Shown here: positions 34,476-44,111 of the stretch, in pieces
How positions within the stretch are numbered: the stretch's first letter is position 1
How the letters are laid out: the number at the start of each line of letters is the position of its first letter
DNA from: Ilyomonas sp964249755
GTDB taxonomy: Bacteria; Bacteroidota; Bacteroidia; Chitinophagales; Chitinophagaceae
Direction of reading: 5' to 3'
Length of the DNA stretch: 64,000 nucleotides
NCBI GenBank assembly: GCA_964249755.1
Contig: CAXUDB010000002.1
Location: 1,178,001 to 1,242,000, forward strand
Notes under the pieces: generated by a model
Database searches by the model: none
Seen by the model: only the letters and a program-made list of their open reading frames with translations
Told to the model about the DNA's origin: nothing
Made by a program: the position numbers and the translations under genes

Positions 34476-34597
34476 AGTTCTATTTTATAGAATGATACAG
34501 ACTTTTTTTGAATGATACGGCCGCATGGATAGCGGGTAAAGCAGTCAGAGCAAGCCTTTTAAAGGCTCAAAAATAAAGGTTTGAAGAATAATACGCG

Positions 34598-35866
34598 TTA
34601 GTCATTAGCCGGTGCATTCTCTAAAATAAACAAGCGAAGCAGGTTTAATGCATTCATAGCGGTCAGTTCTATATTTCGGCGTCGGTCGAAACGGAAATAG
34701 AATTCTTTTGATACCGTTTTCTCCTTGTTGCCAACCGCAATCCATGTCGTGCCTACCGGTTTGCTTTCACCGCCGTTTCCGGGTCCCATCAAGCCGGTTA
34801 CGGCAATGGCATAATCGCTGCCTATCGCCTTTAGCGTTCCCGCAACCATGGCTTCCACTACGTCTTTATCTACGGTTCCCCGCTCTGCCAGCAAAGCTTT
34901 ATCTACACCGAGCAGTTCTTCTTTTATTCTTTTATCATAGCAAACAATACTGCCGGTGAAGTAGGAAGAAGAATTGGCATTCGCCGTAAACAAGTGAGAA
35001 ACATAGCCACCCGTACAGCTTTCGGCTGCGCCTACCGTTTGTTTATTATTATCCAGCAACTTTCCAATTACTGTTTCCATGCTTACATCTTCCTTCGCAA
35101 CCAAGATGTCTTGCACCAGAGGAAGTAGTTGTTGTTCAATATTATTCAAGTCATTGTCCAGCTCTTTTTTATCATCGCCATGCGCCGTAAAGCGCAGCCG
35201 TACAGTGCCTAAATTAGGAAGGTAAGCCAGCTTAATATGCGATGGTAATGATGTCTCTACCTGTGCGATCCTTTCTGCCAAAAAAGATTCGCCTAAACCA
35301 TACGTAACATAAGTGCGATGTGCAATAAACGGCATGGTAAAATGCTGCTGCAAATGCGGCAGCACATAGTTCGTCATCATCTCTTTCATTTCGAAAGGAA
35401 CGCCGGGCATACTCACGAAAATTTTACCCTCGCGTTCAAACCACATTCCCGGTGCAGTGCCTTTTGTATTTAATATCGAGGTGCACACATCCGGCACCTC
35501 GGCCTGCTTTAAATTTACCTCGAGCATAGGGCGTTTCAGAATGCGCTCAAATATGGTTTTTATATTATTGAGCGAAGCTTCATCTACCACCATTGTTCCG
35601 CCGAAATACTCATTCAGCAAGGGTTTAGTAATATCGTCTGCCGTCGGCCCCAAGCCGCCGGTGATCAGAATAATGTTGGATTGTTGTGATTCCTCATCAA
35701 GTGCTGTTATAATTTCATCCCGCACATCGCCCACCGCCACGCGGCGCTTCACCCAAACTCCAATTTTGTTCAACTCCTGCGCCATCCATGCGCTGTTGGT
35801 GTCAATAACCTGTCCTATCAAAAGTTCATCGCCAATGGTGATAATGGAAGCCGTAACCCCTTTCAT
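34598..35866 (-). CDS. cinA: CinA family nicotinamide-nucleotide amidohydrolase
   Basis: 422 residues. The N-terminal MoaB/MogA-like domain (1-170: IITIGDELLIGQVIDTNSAW, LITGGLGPTADDITK) is the CinA ADP-ribose pyrophosphatase part. The C-terminal CinA domain (about 260-415: GAAESCTGGYVSHLF, AVTGLMGPGNGGE) is the NMN deamidase PncC part. It recycles pyridine nucleotides. A TAATTTTG box lies 19 nt upstream. Confidence 0.93.
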   Translation of the reverse strand: MKGVTASIITIGDELLIGQVIDTNSAWMAQELNKIGVWVKRRVAVGDVRDEIITALDEESQQSNIILITGGLGPTADDITKPLLNEYFGGTMVVDEASLNNIKTIFERILKRPMLEVNLKQAEVPDVCTSILNTKGTAPGMWFEREGKIFVSMPGVPFEMKEMMTNYVLPHLQQHFTMPFIAHRTYVTYGLGESFLAERIAQVETSLPSHIKLAYLPNLGTVRLRFTAHGDDKKELDNDLNNIEQQLLPLVQDILVAKEDVSMETVIGKLLDNNKQTVGAAESCTGGYVSHLFTANANSSSYFTGSIVCYDKRIKEELLGVDKALLAERGTVDKDVVEAMVAGTLKAIGSDYAIAVTGLMGPGNGGESKPVGTTWIAVGNKEKTVSKEFYFRFDRRRNIELTAMNALNLLRLFILENAPAND

Positions 35867-35885
35867 ATTTTCAAAAGTTAGAAGG

Positions 35886-35913
35886 CAAAATTACCCGGTT
35901 TCAGTTTAACCAA
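35886..35913 (-). promoter_or_regulatory. Promoter of cinA
   Basis: On the minus strand TAATTTTG (35893-35886) is preceded 17 nt upstream by TTG (35913-35911). The -7 box is perfect; the spacing is slightly short. Array B begins about 60 bp further upstream. Confidence 0.5.
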
Positions 35914-35976
35914 TTGATTCTAGAATCATCTTTCATCGAGTTCATTATAAAAACAGAATTCCAGAGGGATTAGTTT

Positions 35977-36071
35977 AGTAAAAAGGTGACAAGAGTTAGT
36001 AAATAACTGAACTGAGTCAGTAAAAAACTAAACTCGGTTAGCAAAAAGCTGAACCGAATTGGTTATTTGCT
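35977..36071. repeat. Intergenic array B: five 11-bp boxes on a 21-bp lattice
   Basis: Same design as the array at 21265-21443. Boxes AGTAAAAAGGT, AGTAAATAACT, AGTAAAAAACT and AGCAAAAAGCT start at 35977, 35998, 36019 and 36040, and a reverse-complement box GGTTATTTGCT at 36061, all exactly 21 bp apart. The 10-bp spacers (GAACTGAGTC, AAACTCGGTT, GAACCGAATT) belong to the same word family as array A. It lies between the divergent cinA and dacB promoters, about 84 bp upstream of the dacB -7 box. Not coding. Confidence 0.85.
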
Positions 36072-36154
36072 AAGAAACTAAGGGTACTCAATTCTGAAAA
36101 GTATTAATTATTGATAAACTTCAAGAGATGTTTATCTAAATAGAACGCCTTCCT

Positions 36155-36162
36155 TATTTTCG
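36155..36162 (+). promoter_or_regulatory. -7 box of dacB
   Basis: TATTTTCG (one base off TAnnTTTG) ends 4 nt before the ATG at 36167. Confidence 0.4.
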
Positions 36163-36166
36163 GGTT

Positions 36167-37579
36167 ATGCGCCATCTTTTCATTTTTTGTTTCATAGTTT
36201 TCATCTTACATCCATCAGCAAAAGCACAATCGTTAGAAAAAAGATTATCTGCAGCTATAAAACATTTGACAGAAGATTCGCAATTGCAGTATGGCATGGT
36301 GAGCCTAACGGTAGCAGATACAACCGGGAAAATAATTTTCCATTACAACGACCAATATGGCGTTGCACCCGCCAGCAACATGAAAGTGTTTACTTCCATT
36401 GCGGCACTTGACCTGCTGGGCAAAGACTATCAATACAAAACAGAAATAGGCTTTACCGGCTCGGTAAAAGACAGCATTTTAAACGGAAATTTATTAATCG
36501 TCGGGAATGGCGATCCTTCCACCGGCAGCTGGCGGTTTGCTCAAACTAGTCCGGATACTTTACTGAAAAGATTCGCCGCTCTACTTCGCAGCAAAGGCAT
36601 CAATGCAGTAAACGGACAAATTATTATTGATGGTTCAAGATTCAGTTCTAACACGCTTCCCGGCGGCTGGAGCTGGGAAGACATGGGCAACTATTACGGA
36701 GCAGGAACCTGGGGTTTTAACTGGCATGAAAACCAGTATGACATGCAATTAAAACCCGCCAAAAACAAAGGTGATAAACCAGAAATCGTAAAAACAGATC
36801 CGGAACTAACGAATGTAACATTTATCAATCAGCTTTCTACTGCTGCGGCAGGCACAGGCGACAACAGTATCATTTTTCTGCCGCCTAACAGCGATGTTGC
36901 CATTATAGAAGGAACTATTCCGCAAGGTGATTTATTTTCAGTTTCCGGTTCTTTGCCCGAGCCATATACTTCTTTTATTGCTGCATTGAAAAAAGGATTT
37001 GCCGATAATAACATCCAACATAACGGCGGTTTTCAAACGTCTGCTGATTTTGAATTGCTGAACAAAACAGTGCCTAAGTATGATACTCTGGTAGGAAACA
37101 TATTGTCTCCGACATTAGATAGCCTGATTTATTTTTTTATGAAACGAAGTATTAACCTGTATGGAGAGGACTTAATAAAAACACTGGCGCTTCAAAAAAA
37201 AGGCATAGGCAATACAGATGATGGCGTTGACATTGTAAAGCAATTCTGGATAGACAGAGGTATTGAAAAAAATGCCCTGCATATAGTAGATGGCAGTGGC
37301 TTATCTGCTAGCGCAAGGGTAACAACAGCTGCTCTTGTAAAAGCATTGGTCTATGCAGGAAAGCAACCCTGGTTTCCTTCTTTCTACAATGCATTACCTA
37401 TTGTGAATGATATGCACATGAAGACCGGAACGATAGGCGGTGTAAGAGCTTTCTCCGGCTACCAGACGGCTGCCAACGGCAAGGCATATGCGTTTTCAAT
37501 TATCGTAAACAACTATAACGGCTCTGCCAAAGAGGTAAGCAATAAAATGTTTGACGTACTGAACGAGCTAAAAAAATAA
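36167..37579 (+). CDS. dacB: D-alanyl-D-alanine carboxypeptidase/endopeptidase (PBP4 type)
   Basis: 470 residues with signal peptide (MRHLFIFCFIVFILHPSAKA). The class C low-mass PBP motifs are present: SxxK at 70-73 (SNMK in VAPASNMKVF), SxN as KRSINLYGED at ~324, and KTG in MKTGTIGG. The enzyme trims the peptidoglycan stem peptide and cuts DD-cross-links in the periplasm. Length and domain order (catalytic domain with a large insert) match PBP4/S13 peptidases. Confidence 0.93.
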   Translation: MRHLFIFCFIVFILHPSAKAQSLEKRLSAAIKHLTEDSQLQYGMVSLTVADTTGKIIFHYNDQYGVAPASNMKVFTSIAALDLLGKDYQYKTEIGFTGSVKDSILNGNLLIVGNGDPSTGSWRFAQTSPDTLLKRFAALLRSKGINAVNGQIIIDGSRFSSNTLPGGWSWEDMGNYYGAGTWGFNWHENQYDMQLKPAKNKGDKPEIVKTDPELTNVTFINQLSTAAAGTGDNSIIFLPPNSDVAIIEGTIPQGDLFSVSGSLPEPYTSFIAALKKGFADNNIQHNGGFQTSADFELLNKTVPKYDTLVGNILSPTLDSLIYFFMKRSINLYGEDLIKTLALQKKGIGNTDDGVDIVKQFWIDRGIEKNALHIVDGSGLSASARVTTAALVKALVYAGKQPWFPSFYNALPIVNDMHMKTGTIGGVRAFSGYQTAANGKAYAFSIIVNNYNGSAKEVSNKMFDVLNELKK

Positions 37580-37604
37580 GTGCTAACTCAGATACTTATT
37601 TTAT

Positions 37605-38369
37605 CTAAATAGATGCCTGTATTACTCTTCTTTTGCTGGACGATTTGCCCCAGTCTTTCATCAACTCCTGCAGGGTTTTGGTGAAGCTATCACTGGTTTG
37701 CTTTTTTCCTTTAGCAGGCGGTGGAAGGTTGGAATCGGTTATCGGTTGCAGTTCCAGTTTGGTGGCAAACCAGGTGGTATTAATTCTGGGTATGGCTACA
37801 CCTAAAATCATTCCGGGCAGTCCGTTGAAAGACTCAGGACCTCCGGTTGTCAAAATCTGGTCGGTATAGAAAGCAATGACATAAACACTATCCAATATTT
37901 TACCTATCGCTTTACGGCATTCGAAACCTGCAATCTCCCGGCTTTCGTTGGTGATGTGCCAGTCAATATGGCGGGTAGAATCCTGTATCAAAAATAGGCT
38001 TCCAAAGACATCTTTCTGCGAGGTGAGTGTGTGCTGCTGCAGGTCTGTAAGTACCGTAATTTCCTTCACCGGACTTTGTCCCCACAAGTCAGATTTTTGA
38101 TTGGGTGTTTCCCGACCCGGCTTATACAAGGTCTTGTTTTCGTCAAACAAAAGATCGTAGTAATAGGAAGCAAATTGTGGCGTATTCTTTTTCATCTCGT
38201 CCACCCACGAACTGTTTTGTTCATCCCAATCTTCAATTTGCATGTCTATCATCTTGTGCAAATTCTCTTTCTTTTCAAACTCTATTTTTCCTTTGGCAAT
38301 AAAAGTTGTTTGCGCAAAAAGAGGATGAACCAGGCAAACAACAAGTGTTATTATCAATAGCTTTTTCAT
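37605..38369 (-). CDS. GLPGLI family protein
   Basis: 254 residues from ATG 38369 with signal peptide (MKKLLIITLVVCLVHPLFAQ). The diagnostic segment is FNGLPGMILGV, giving the family its name. The fold is a beta-rich lipocalin-like periplasmic protein in Bacteroidota, often next to an outer-membrane receptor. Here it lies 62 bp downstream of such a receptor gene, so a common transcript and functional link are likely. Biochemical role unknown. Confidence 0.85.
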   Translation of the reverse strand: MKKLLIITLVVCLVHPLFAQTTFIAKGKIEFEKKENLHKMIDMQIEDWDEQNSSWVDEMKKNTPQFASYYYDLLFDENKTLYKPGRETPNQKSDLWGQSPVKEITVLTDLQQHTLTSQKDVFGSLFLIQDSTRHIDWHITNESREIAGFECRKAIGKILDSVYVIAFYTDQILTTGGPESFNGLPGMILGVAIPRINTTWFATKLELQPITDSNLPPPAKGKKQTSDSFTKTLQELMKDWGKSSSKRRVIQASI

Positions 38370-38431
38370 ATCAAAATGTTTCAAGTGATTCTTTTCAATC
38401 ATACATTTTTCATCCGGCAATACAGATCACT

Positions 38432-41224
38432 CTAATTTGAAGGTGCCGGTGTGCCGCCGGGATTCTTTGAAAAATTCCAGGTGAAGGCAAGCATAAAATA
38501 ACGGCGTAACGTTTGGTAGCTGCGTTCGGTAAGTATGTTGCTGTTTACATCGCGGCTATAGCCTTTATTCTGGTTCAATATATCGTTCGCTGTTATCTTA
38601 ATAATGGCTTTGTCATTCTTCAGCAAACGCCTTCCGATGTAAGCATTCCAAAGAAATACATCGTTATCACTGGTGAACACATCTGTTTTCTGCCGCAGGT
38701 CATAATTAATGTCAGTATTGACTTCCCATTTTTTCAGTATAACCAAATTGCCGTTGAGCTGGTGATGCTGTGTCCAGTAATTAAGCGCTGAACCGGTTTG
38801 AATAGCAGATTTCGAGAAATTATATGCGAAGTTGTAGTTATACCAAACGTTGTATTTCTTCTCTTTGTCTTTACCAAATCCAAAGTTTAGAGAAGGAACA
38901 TTGTTGTTGGTAACGTTTTTATCGCCGTTTACAATATTGCTGTAACGGCTGCCATTGAAATCAAAACCTCCGTTTACATACATGTCCAGCTTCTTTACCT
39001 TACCATTCATATTGATGCTGGCGTTGTAATTAAAATTGCCGTTCGAATTCACATATTGCAAAGTCGTAATGCCATTTGTTTTGTCCGTTGTCTGGTTAGT
39101 AACAATGGCATGACTGGTTGTTGAAAACGAACTCCAGAACCAGAAGCCTCTTTGTTTAAACACATTGTATCTATTAAAACTTAGGTTGAAGCGATGTTGA
39201 AACGATTGCTTTAGCGACGGATTGCCAAGGTATTGAAACTGTGTATTGGTATTGTCTTTCACCGGCTGTATCTGCGTAATGGAAGGCTGGCGTGTGCTAC
39301 CATTATAGTTGAAGTTCAACCGTGTGTTGCTGTTGAATTTATAATTGAAATTTGCTTTCGGAAAGAAGTTGGTGTAGTTGCGCGAATAAGTGGTATCCAG
39401 CAATAAATCTTTCTGGTAAAAGTTGGTAAAGCCGGCATCAGATCCAGCTGAAGCCGTAAGCTTTTTACCATTGTAGCGGAAGGCGGCTCCTGCCGTATTG
39501 GTTAATACATTGAAGCGGTAATCATTACTGTATTCATTATTCAGTGTTTCATATTTGCCTTCAGCAGAACTATCGTAAGACAAACGTTTAGAATCGCTGG
39601 TGTTGTTCCGGATGGCATAATTTACTTCAAGAAAAACCTTCTTTGATAACGGCTCTGTATAAACAGCTCTGGCTGACAATGTGTTTACATTGCTTTCGTT
39701 GAGCTTTTGTTGGTTGGTGAGGCTGTCTCTTACAAATTGACCACTGGTGGTATCGAAATAGTTGGTCAGTGATTTCAGAAATCCGTTAGAAGTGTTATCG
39801 TTGTAAATCTCATTTAAGTTAAGGGAAAACGAACGACCGATCTTCTTAAACTTCTTCCTGATAATGGCATTTATATTCAGGTTTTGATCGTTGCCATTTG
39901 AAGAAGTAACGCGGTTGTTCTGATTCACTGCAACTCCGGCTGCGTTTGTATAAGAACTCAGGTAATTGCTGCGCGATAATGAATTGCCACTATAGCCTGA
40001 TGCTGTAATTTTCGCTGAGGTAGAACTGTCTATCTGCCAATCGTAAGTAGCGTTAGCCGAATGTCGCTCTCTCGAACTGAAAGTAAACGATTGCTCCCGG
40101 TTAATAAAATAATCATCGCCCGGCAAGAGCGACTGAGAAATAGTAGAACCGGCACCTTCTGAGTTCAGTTTGTTATAGCGGTAGCTTCCGTTTAAACTCA
40201 CTTTGTCTTCATTCCATTTGTTGCTGTAGTTAAGCCCGGTGCTCCAGCTCTTAGGCAAACCTTCGCCGTAATAAGAACCATTAGAAAATTCATCGTCATT
40301 ATTCATTGAAAAATAAAAACCACCAAAGTCGTCATCATACTGCATACCGCCGCTGCCGCCATATTTATCCCGCTCGCCCCAATCTAAACCCGTTTTACCT
40401 GTGTTGCTGATAATGCCATAGGCCGATAATTTATTCTTCCCTTTGAAGTTATTAATCATGGCACTGTTGTTCCAGCGGTCTTTAAAATTAGAAGACAGAT
40501 CCAGTTTTCCAAAGTAACCGTTCTTCTTGCTGTCTTTTAGTTTCAGATTGATGGATTTAGTTTTCTCCCCATCGTCAATGCCGGTAAAAGTTGCCTGGTC
40601 GCTCTTCTTATCAAACACCTGCACTTTATCTATAGCATCCGCTTGTATGTTTCTTGTGGCAAGGGTTGGGTCATCGCCAAAAAACTCTTCACCATCCACA
40701 TACACTTTCTGAACGGTTTCTCCCTGGGCGGTTATTTTTCCATCTTTATCTACCTGTATGCCCGGCAGTTTCTTTAGCATCTCTTCCACCGAGGCACCTT
40801 CTCTTACTTTAAAACTGTCAGCAGCGTATTCCAGCGTATCGCCCTTCATCCGCATAGCAGCAATCTTTTGTTGAACCACTACTTCCTGCAGGATGTTTGC
40901 TTTCAACGTCAACTCTATTTGCCCGAGGTTGATATCGCCGGCATCTTTCACGATAACATCGTCTACATAATCGGCATAAGCATTTTCAGTAACAAGCAGC
41001 TTGTATCTTCCGGTATCTACTTTCGGAAAGCTGAAAGCCCCAGTGGCATTGCTTCGTGTGAACTTATACAGGATAGAATCCCTTGCATGAAGCAGCAGCA
41101 CAGAGGCGTTCTGCAGTTTCTGTTTGTTGATGGTATCGTTGATAACACCACGAACTGACGACTGAGCAAATATTATATGCGAGGCTGTAACAAGAAAGCA
41201 AAACAGCAGTAAAGCTTTTTTCAT
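38432..41224 (-). CDS. Outer membrane beta-barrel / TonB-dependent-type receptor with CarboxypepD_reg domain
   Basis: 930 residues from ATG 41224 (MKKALLLFCFLVTASHIIFA signal). An N-terminal carboxypeptidase-regulatory-like beta sandwich (about 25-105: VRGVINDTINKQKLQNAS) is followed by a plug-like domain (about 115-215: VREGASVEEMLKKLPGIQVD, QKVYVDGEEFF). A long outer-membrane barrel ends the protein. No SusD partner is adjacent, so this is the lone receptor type rather than a polysaccharide utilisation pair. The transported or bound substrate is unknown. GLPGLI is downstream. Confidence 0.88.
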   Translation of the reverse strand: MKKALLLFCFLVTASHIIFAQSSVRGVINDTINKQKLQNASVLLLHARDSILYKFTRSNATGAFSFPKVDTGRYKLLVTENAYADYVDDVIVKDAGDINLGQIELTLKANILQEVVVQQKIAAMRMKGDTLEYAADSFKVREGASVEEMLKKLPGIQVDKDGKITAQGETVQKVYVDGEEFFGDDPTLATRNIQADAIDKVQVFDKKSDQATFTGIDDGEKTKSINLKLKDSKKNGYFGKLDLSSNFKDRWNNSAMINNFKGKNKLSAYGIISNTGKTGLDWGERDKYGGSGGMQYDDDFGGFYFSMNNDDEFSNGSYYGEGLPKSWSTGLNYSNKWNEDKVSLNGSYRYNKLNSEGAGSTISQSLLPGDDYFINREQSFTFSSRERHSANATYDWQIDSSTSAKITASGYSGNSLSRSNYLSSYTNAAGVAVNQNNRVTSSNGNDQNLNINAIIRKKFKKIGRSFSLNLNEIYNDNTSNGFLKSLTNYFDTTSGQFVRDSLTNQQKLNESNVNTLSARAVYTEPLSKKVFLEVNYAIRNNTSDSKRLSYDSSAEGKYETLNNEYSNDYRFNVLTNTAGAAFRYNGKKLTASAGSDAGFTNFYQKDLLLDTTYSRNYTNFFPKANFNYKFNSNTRLNFNYNGSTRQPSITQIQPVKDNTNTQFQYLGNPSLKQSFQHRFNLSFNRYNVFKQRGFWFWSSFSTTSHAIVTNQTTDKTNGITTLQYVNSNGNFNYNASINMNGKVKKLDMYVNGGFDFNGSRYSNIVNGDKNVTNNNVPSLNFGFGKDKEKKYNVWYNYNFAYNFSKSAIQTGSALNYWTQHHQLNGNLVILKKWEVNTDINYDLRQKTDVFTSDNDVFLWNAYIGRRLLKNDKAIIKITANDILNQNKGYSRDVNSNILTERSYQTLRRYFMLAFTWNFSKNPGGTPAPSN

Positions 41225-41245
41225 CAGAGAGGTGTTAAGTGTGGC

Positions 41246-41285
41246 TTGTTGCAAAGACAATCCAATTGTAGCCAATTGTTGCAAA
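41246..41285. promoter_or_regulatory. Direct repeats upstream of the outer-membrane receptor gene
   Basis: TTGTTGCAAA occurs at 41246-41255 and again at 41276-41285, 30 bp apart. Between them TCCAATTGTA and GCCAATTGTT (41261-41280) form a 10-bp tandem repeat with a CAATTG palindrome in each. Helical spacing suggests a protein-binding region; not proven. Confidence 0.4.
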
Positions 41286-41449
41286 ACCTTTTCTGAAAAA
41301 AAGGTTAATGAGTATGAACGGCTTTATATTTGAATCGAATAACAGGCTTTTAACGGATTACGTTGATGCAAACGATATGCGTTTTCCATAAAGCAGTTTA
41401 AAATTTTTTTAGTCTGCTTTCTCATTTCCTCACCTTCATTTCACCGCAC

Positions 41450-43390
41450 ATGAAAAAATATGAAGACGTCCATTTTGTTGATAGCACCAAACCGGTCTGG
41501 AACTATTCTTTGTTTACGGAAGAAGACGTAACCAATTTTCAAAACGGAACTCACTATAGTTTATATAAGTTGTTTGGCAATAAACCCGTGAAAGTAAACG
41601 GCACGCCTGGAACTTACTTTGCTGTATGGGCGCCCAATGCAACCAGCGTATTTGTGAAAGGCAATTTCAACGACTGGCAAACCGATACGCATCCGCTGTT
41701 TGTTCGCCTCGACCACAGCGGTATCTGGGAAGGCTTTATACCGGATGTTTTGAAGGGCGAAGTTTATAAATACCATATTCATGGCTTTGAAGGAATGGTG
41801 ATGGACAAAGGTGATCCGTTTGCCAACTTCTGGGAACAAAGGCCACTTACCGCTTCCATAACGTGGAACCTCGATTATGAATGGCAGGATGAAGAATGGA
41901 TGGAAGGGAGAGGAGAGAAGAATGCGCTGAACGCGCCTTATTCGGTTTATGAAGTGCATCTTGCCAGCTGGATGCGTCCTGATAAAAACGATGAAGAAGT
42001 TTATAATACTTATGGACAGATTGCCGAACGCCTCGTGCCGTATGTAAAGGAACTGGGCTTCACGCATGTCGAATTTATGCCTGTCATGGAGCATCCGTTC
42101 GATGGAAGCTGGGGCTACCAGGGTACTGGCTTTTTTGCGCCGACCAGCCGCTTTGGCAACCCGCAGGATTTTATGTGGCTTGTCGATCAACTGCATGCAG
42201 CCGGTATTGGTGTGCTGCTAGATTGGGTGCCTTCACATTTTCCTTATGATTCGCATGGCTTGTTCATGTTTGATGGAACGCATACATATGAATATGCCGA
42301 CATGCGCAAGGGTTTTCATCCCGACTGGAACTCTTACATTTTTAATTACAAAAGGGGCGAAGTCAAAAGCTTCCTCATTAGCAGCGGACGCTTCTGGTGC
42401 GATGTCTTTCATGCCGATGGGCTGCGGGTAGATGCCGTATCATCTATGTTGCGCCTCGATTACAGTCGCAACGAAGGACAATGGGAACCCAACGAATTTG
42501 GCGGCAACGGCAACCTTGAAGCTATACAATTTATTACACATCTCAACGAAACTTTGTTCCGTGATTTTAAAGACATACAAACCATTGCGGAAGAAGCCAC
42601 CGATTGGCCGGGCATCAGTCGGCCTACGTTTGCCGGTGGGTTGGGTTTTGGCATGAAGTGGATGATGGGTTGGATGCATGATACGCTCGACTTCTTCAAG
42701 TTCGATCCGCTCTATCGTGGCGCTATGCAAAACAAGTTCACCTTCAGCATGGCTTATTTTTATGATGAAAACTTTATGCTGCCGCTTAGCCACGATGAAG
42801 TGGTGCATGGCAAAAGCCCGATGATTTATAAAATGCCAGGCGATGAATGGCAAAAGTTTGCCAACCTGCGTTTGCTTTATACGTATATGTTCACGCATCC
42901 GGGCAGTAAGCTATTATTTATGGGCAATGAGTTTGCACAGAGCAGCGAATGGAATTACAAGAGCGAGCTTCAGTGGGAACTGCTTCAACACCAAAGTCAC
43001 GGCGGTATGAAGTATTGCGTACAAAAGCTAAACGAACTTTACCGAAGCGAGCCGGCTTTATATGAATTACAATTTAAACCCGAAGGTTTTGAATGGGTAG
43101 ATTTGAACCACAGAAGCGAAGCCGTAGTGGTATATAAACGCAAAGGTTTGCTGCCTGAAGATGATGTACTCATCATCTTAAACTTTACACCCGTAGTACG
43201 CCGCGACTGGCAGATAACAGCTTACGCCAAATCGGAATGGAAAGAAATCTTCAATAGCGATAGGAAAGAATTCTGGGGCACCGGAGATGTATTTAATCCG
43301 GATATTCAAACCACGCTGGAAGATGAGGAAACCGGCAGGTATTTATTGCGGGTGCATTTGCCGGCATTGGGTGGTGTTGTAATTAAATAG
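41450..43390 (+). CDS. glgB: 1,4-alpha-glucan branching enzyme
   Basis: 646 residues. An N-terminal CBM48 domain (about 30-130, FAVWAPNATSVFVKGNFNDW) precedes a GH13 barrel with the four conserved regions: DWVPSHF, DGLRVDAVSSM (Asp nucleophile), IAEEATDWPG (acid Glu) and LSHDEVVHGK. The C-terminal domain follows. It makes alpha-1,6 branches in glycogen. No glgA or glgC is next to it; the following gene is a phosphoglycerate mutase 9 bp away. Confidence 0.95.
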   Translation: MKKYEDVHFVDSTKPVWNYSLFTEEDVTNFQNGTHYSLYKLFGNKPVKVNGTPGTYFAVWAPNATSVFVKGNFNDWQTDTHPLFVRLDHSGIWEGFIPDVLKGEVYKYHIHGFEGMVMDKGDPFANFWEQRPLTASITWNLDYEWQDEEWMEGRGEKNALNAPYSVYEVHLASWMRPDKNDEEVYNTYGQIAERLVPYVKELGFTHVEFMPVMEHPFDGSWGYQGTGFFAPTSRFGNPQDFMWLVDQLHAAGIGVLLDWVPSHFPYDSHGLFMFDGTHTYEYADMRKGFHPDWNSYIFNYKRGEVKSFLISSGRFWCDVFHADGLRVDAVSSMLRLDYSRNEGQWEPNEFGGNGNLEAIQFITHLNETLFRDFKDIQTIAEEATDWPGISRPTFAGGLGFGMKWMMGWMHDTLDFFKFDPLYRGAMQNKFTFSMAYFYDENFMLPLSHDEVVHGKSPMIYKMPGDEWQKFANLRLLYTYMFTHPGSKLLFMGNEFAQSSEWNYKSELQWELLQHQSHGGMKYCVQKLNELYRSEPALYELQFKPEGFEWVDLNHRSEAVVVYKRKGLLPEDDVLIILNFTPVVRRDWQITAYAKSEWKEIFNSDRKEFWGTGDVFNPDIQTTLEDEETGRYLLRVHLPALGGVVIK

Positions 43391-43399
43391 AACTTATTA

Positions 43400-44023
43400 A
43401 TGACTTATCTCGTTCTTGTCCGCCACGGGCAATCGCAATGGAACCTCGAAAACCGCTTTACCGGAAATGTAGATGTTGACCTTACCCAACAGGGCAGAGC
43501 AGAAGCGAAGCTAACCGGCGACAAACTCAGAAATAAAAACATCATCTTCGACTCTGCTTTTACATCGGTGCTAAAGCGCGCCGAAGAAACACTGCAAATT
43601 ATCTTAACAGAAATAGCCCAGCCCGACATCAAAATCTACCGGGATGCCGCCTTAAACGAACGCAGCTATGGCGATTTGCAGGGCATGAATAAAGCCGACT
43701 TAGCCGAAAAATATGGCGCCGACCAGATCCATATCTGGCGCAGAAGTTTTGATGTGCGACCACTTGGTGGTGAAAGTCTGAAAGATACGCAGGACCGTGT
43801 GCTGCCTTATTATTCCGATCATGTGTTGCCCCTGCTGCAGGCGCAGAAAAACTGCATGATCGTGGCACATGGCAATAGCCTGCGTTCGCTGATGATGGTA
43901 TTGGAAAACATCAGCGCGGATGCCATTACGCAGGTAGACATTCCTACCGGAGTTCCCCGCTTGTATGAATGGGATGAACACATGGTGCTGACGGGTGTTG
44001 ATTTTATTGCTGGCAGCGAATAG
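43400..44023 (+). CDS. gpmA: 2,3-bisphosphoglycerate-dependent phosphoglycerate mutase (histidine phosphatase fold)
   Basis: 207 residues. The phosphohistidine motif is LVRHGQSQWN, with NLENRFTGNVDVDLT, LNERSYGDLQGMNK and VAHGNSLRSLMM, the second catalytic His and neighbours. This supports dPGM (glycolysis) rather than a general phosphatase. It is shorter than E. coli GpmA (about 250), with a reduced insertion region. It lies 9 bp after glgB and is probably cotranscribed with it. Confidence 0.9.
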   Translation: MTYLVLVRHGQSQWNLENRFTGNVDVDLTQQGRAEAKLTGDKLRNKNIIFDSAFTSVLKRAEETLQIILTEIAQPDIKIYRDAALNERSYGDLQGMNKADLAEKYGADQIHIWRRSFDVRPLGGESLKDTQDRVLPYYSDHVLPLLQAQKNCMIVAHGNSLRSLMMVLENISADAITQVDIPTGVPRLYEWDEHMVLTGVDFIAGSE

Positions 44024-44060
44024 CTTTTTATTAAAGTATGCACTTTCCGCTTTCTTCTCT

Positions 44061-44090
44061 TTGGCGAATGCCACTTCGTTAATAAATTTA
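44061..44090 (+). promoter_or_regulatory. Promoter of the repeat-protein gene
   Basis: TTG (44061-44063), 19 nt, TAAATTTA (44083-44090): exact Bacteroidota spacing, -7 box one base off. Predicted leader about 15 nt. Confidence 0.5.
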
Positions 44091-44111
44091 TACCCTAATA
44101 CACAAACGGGT

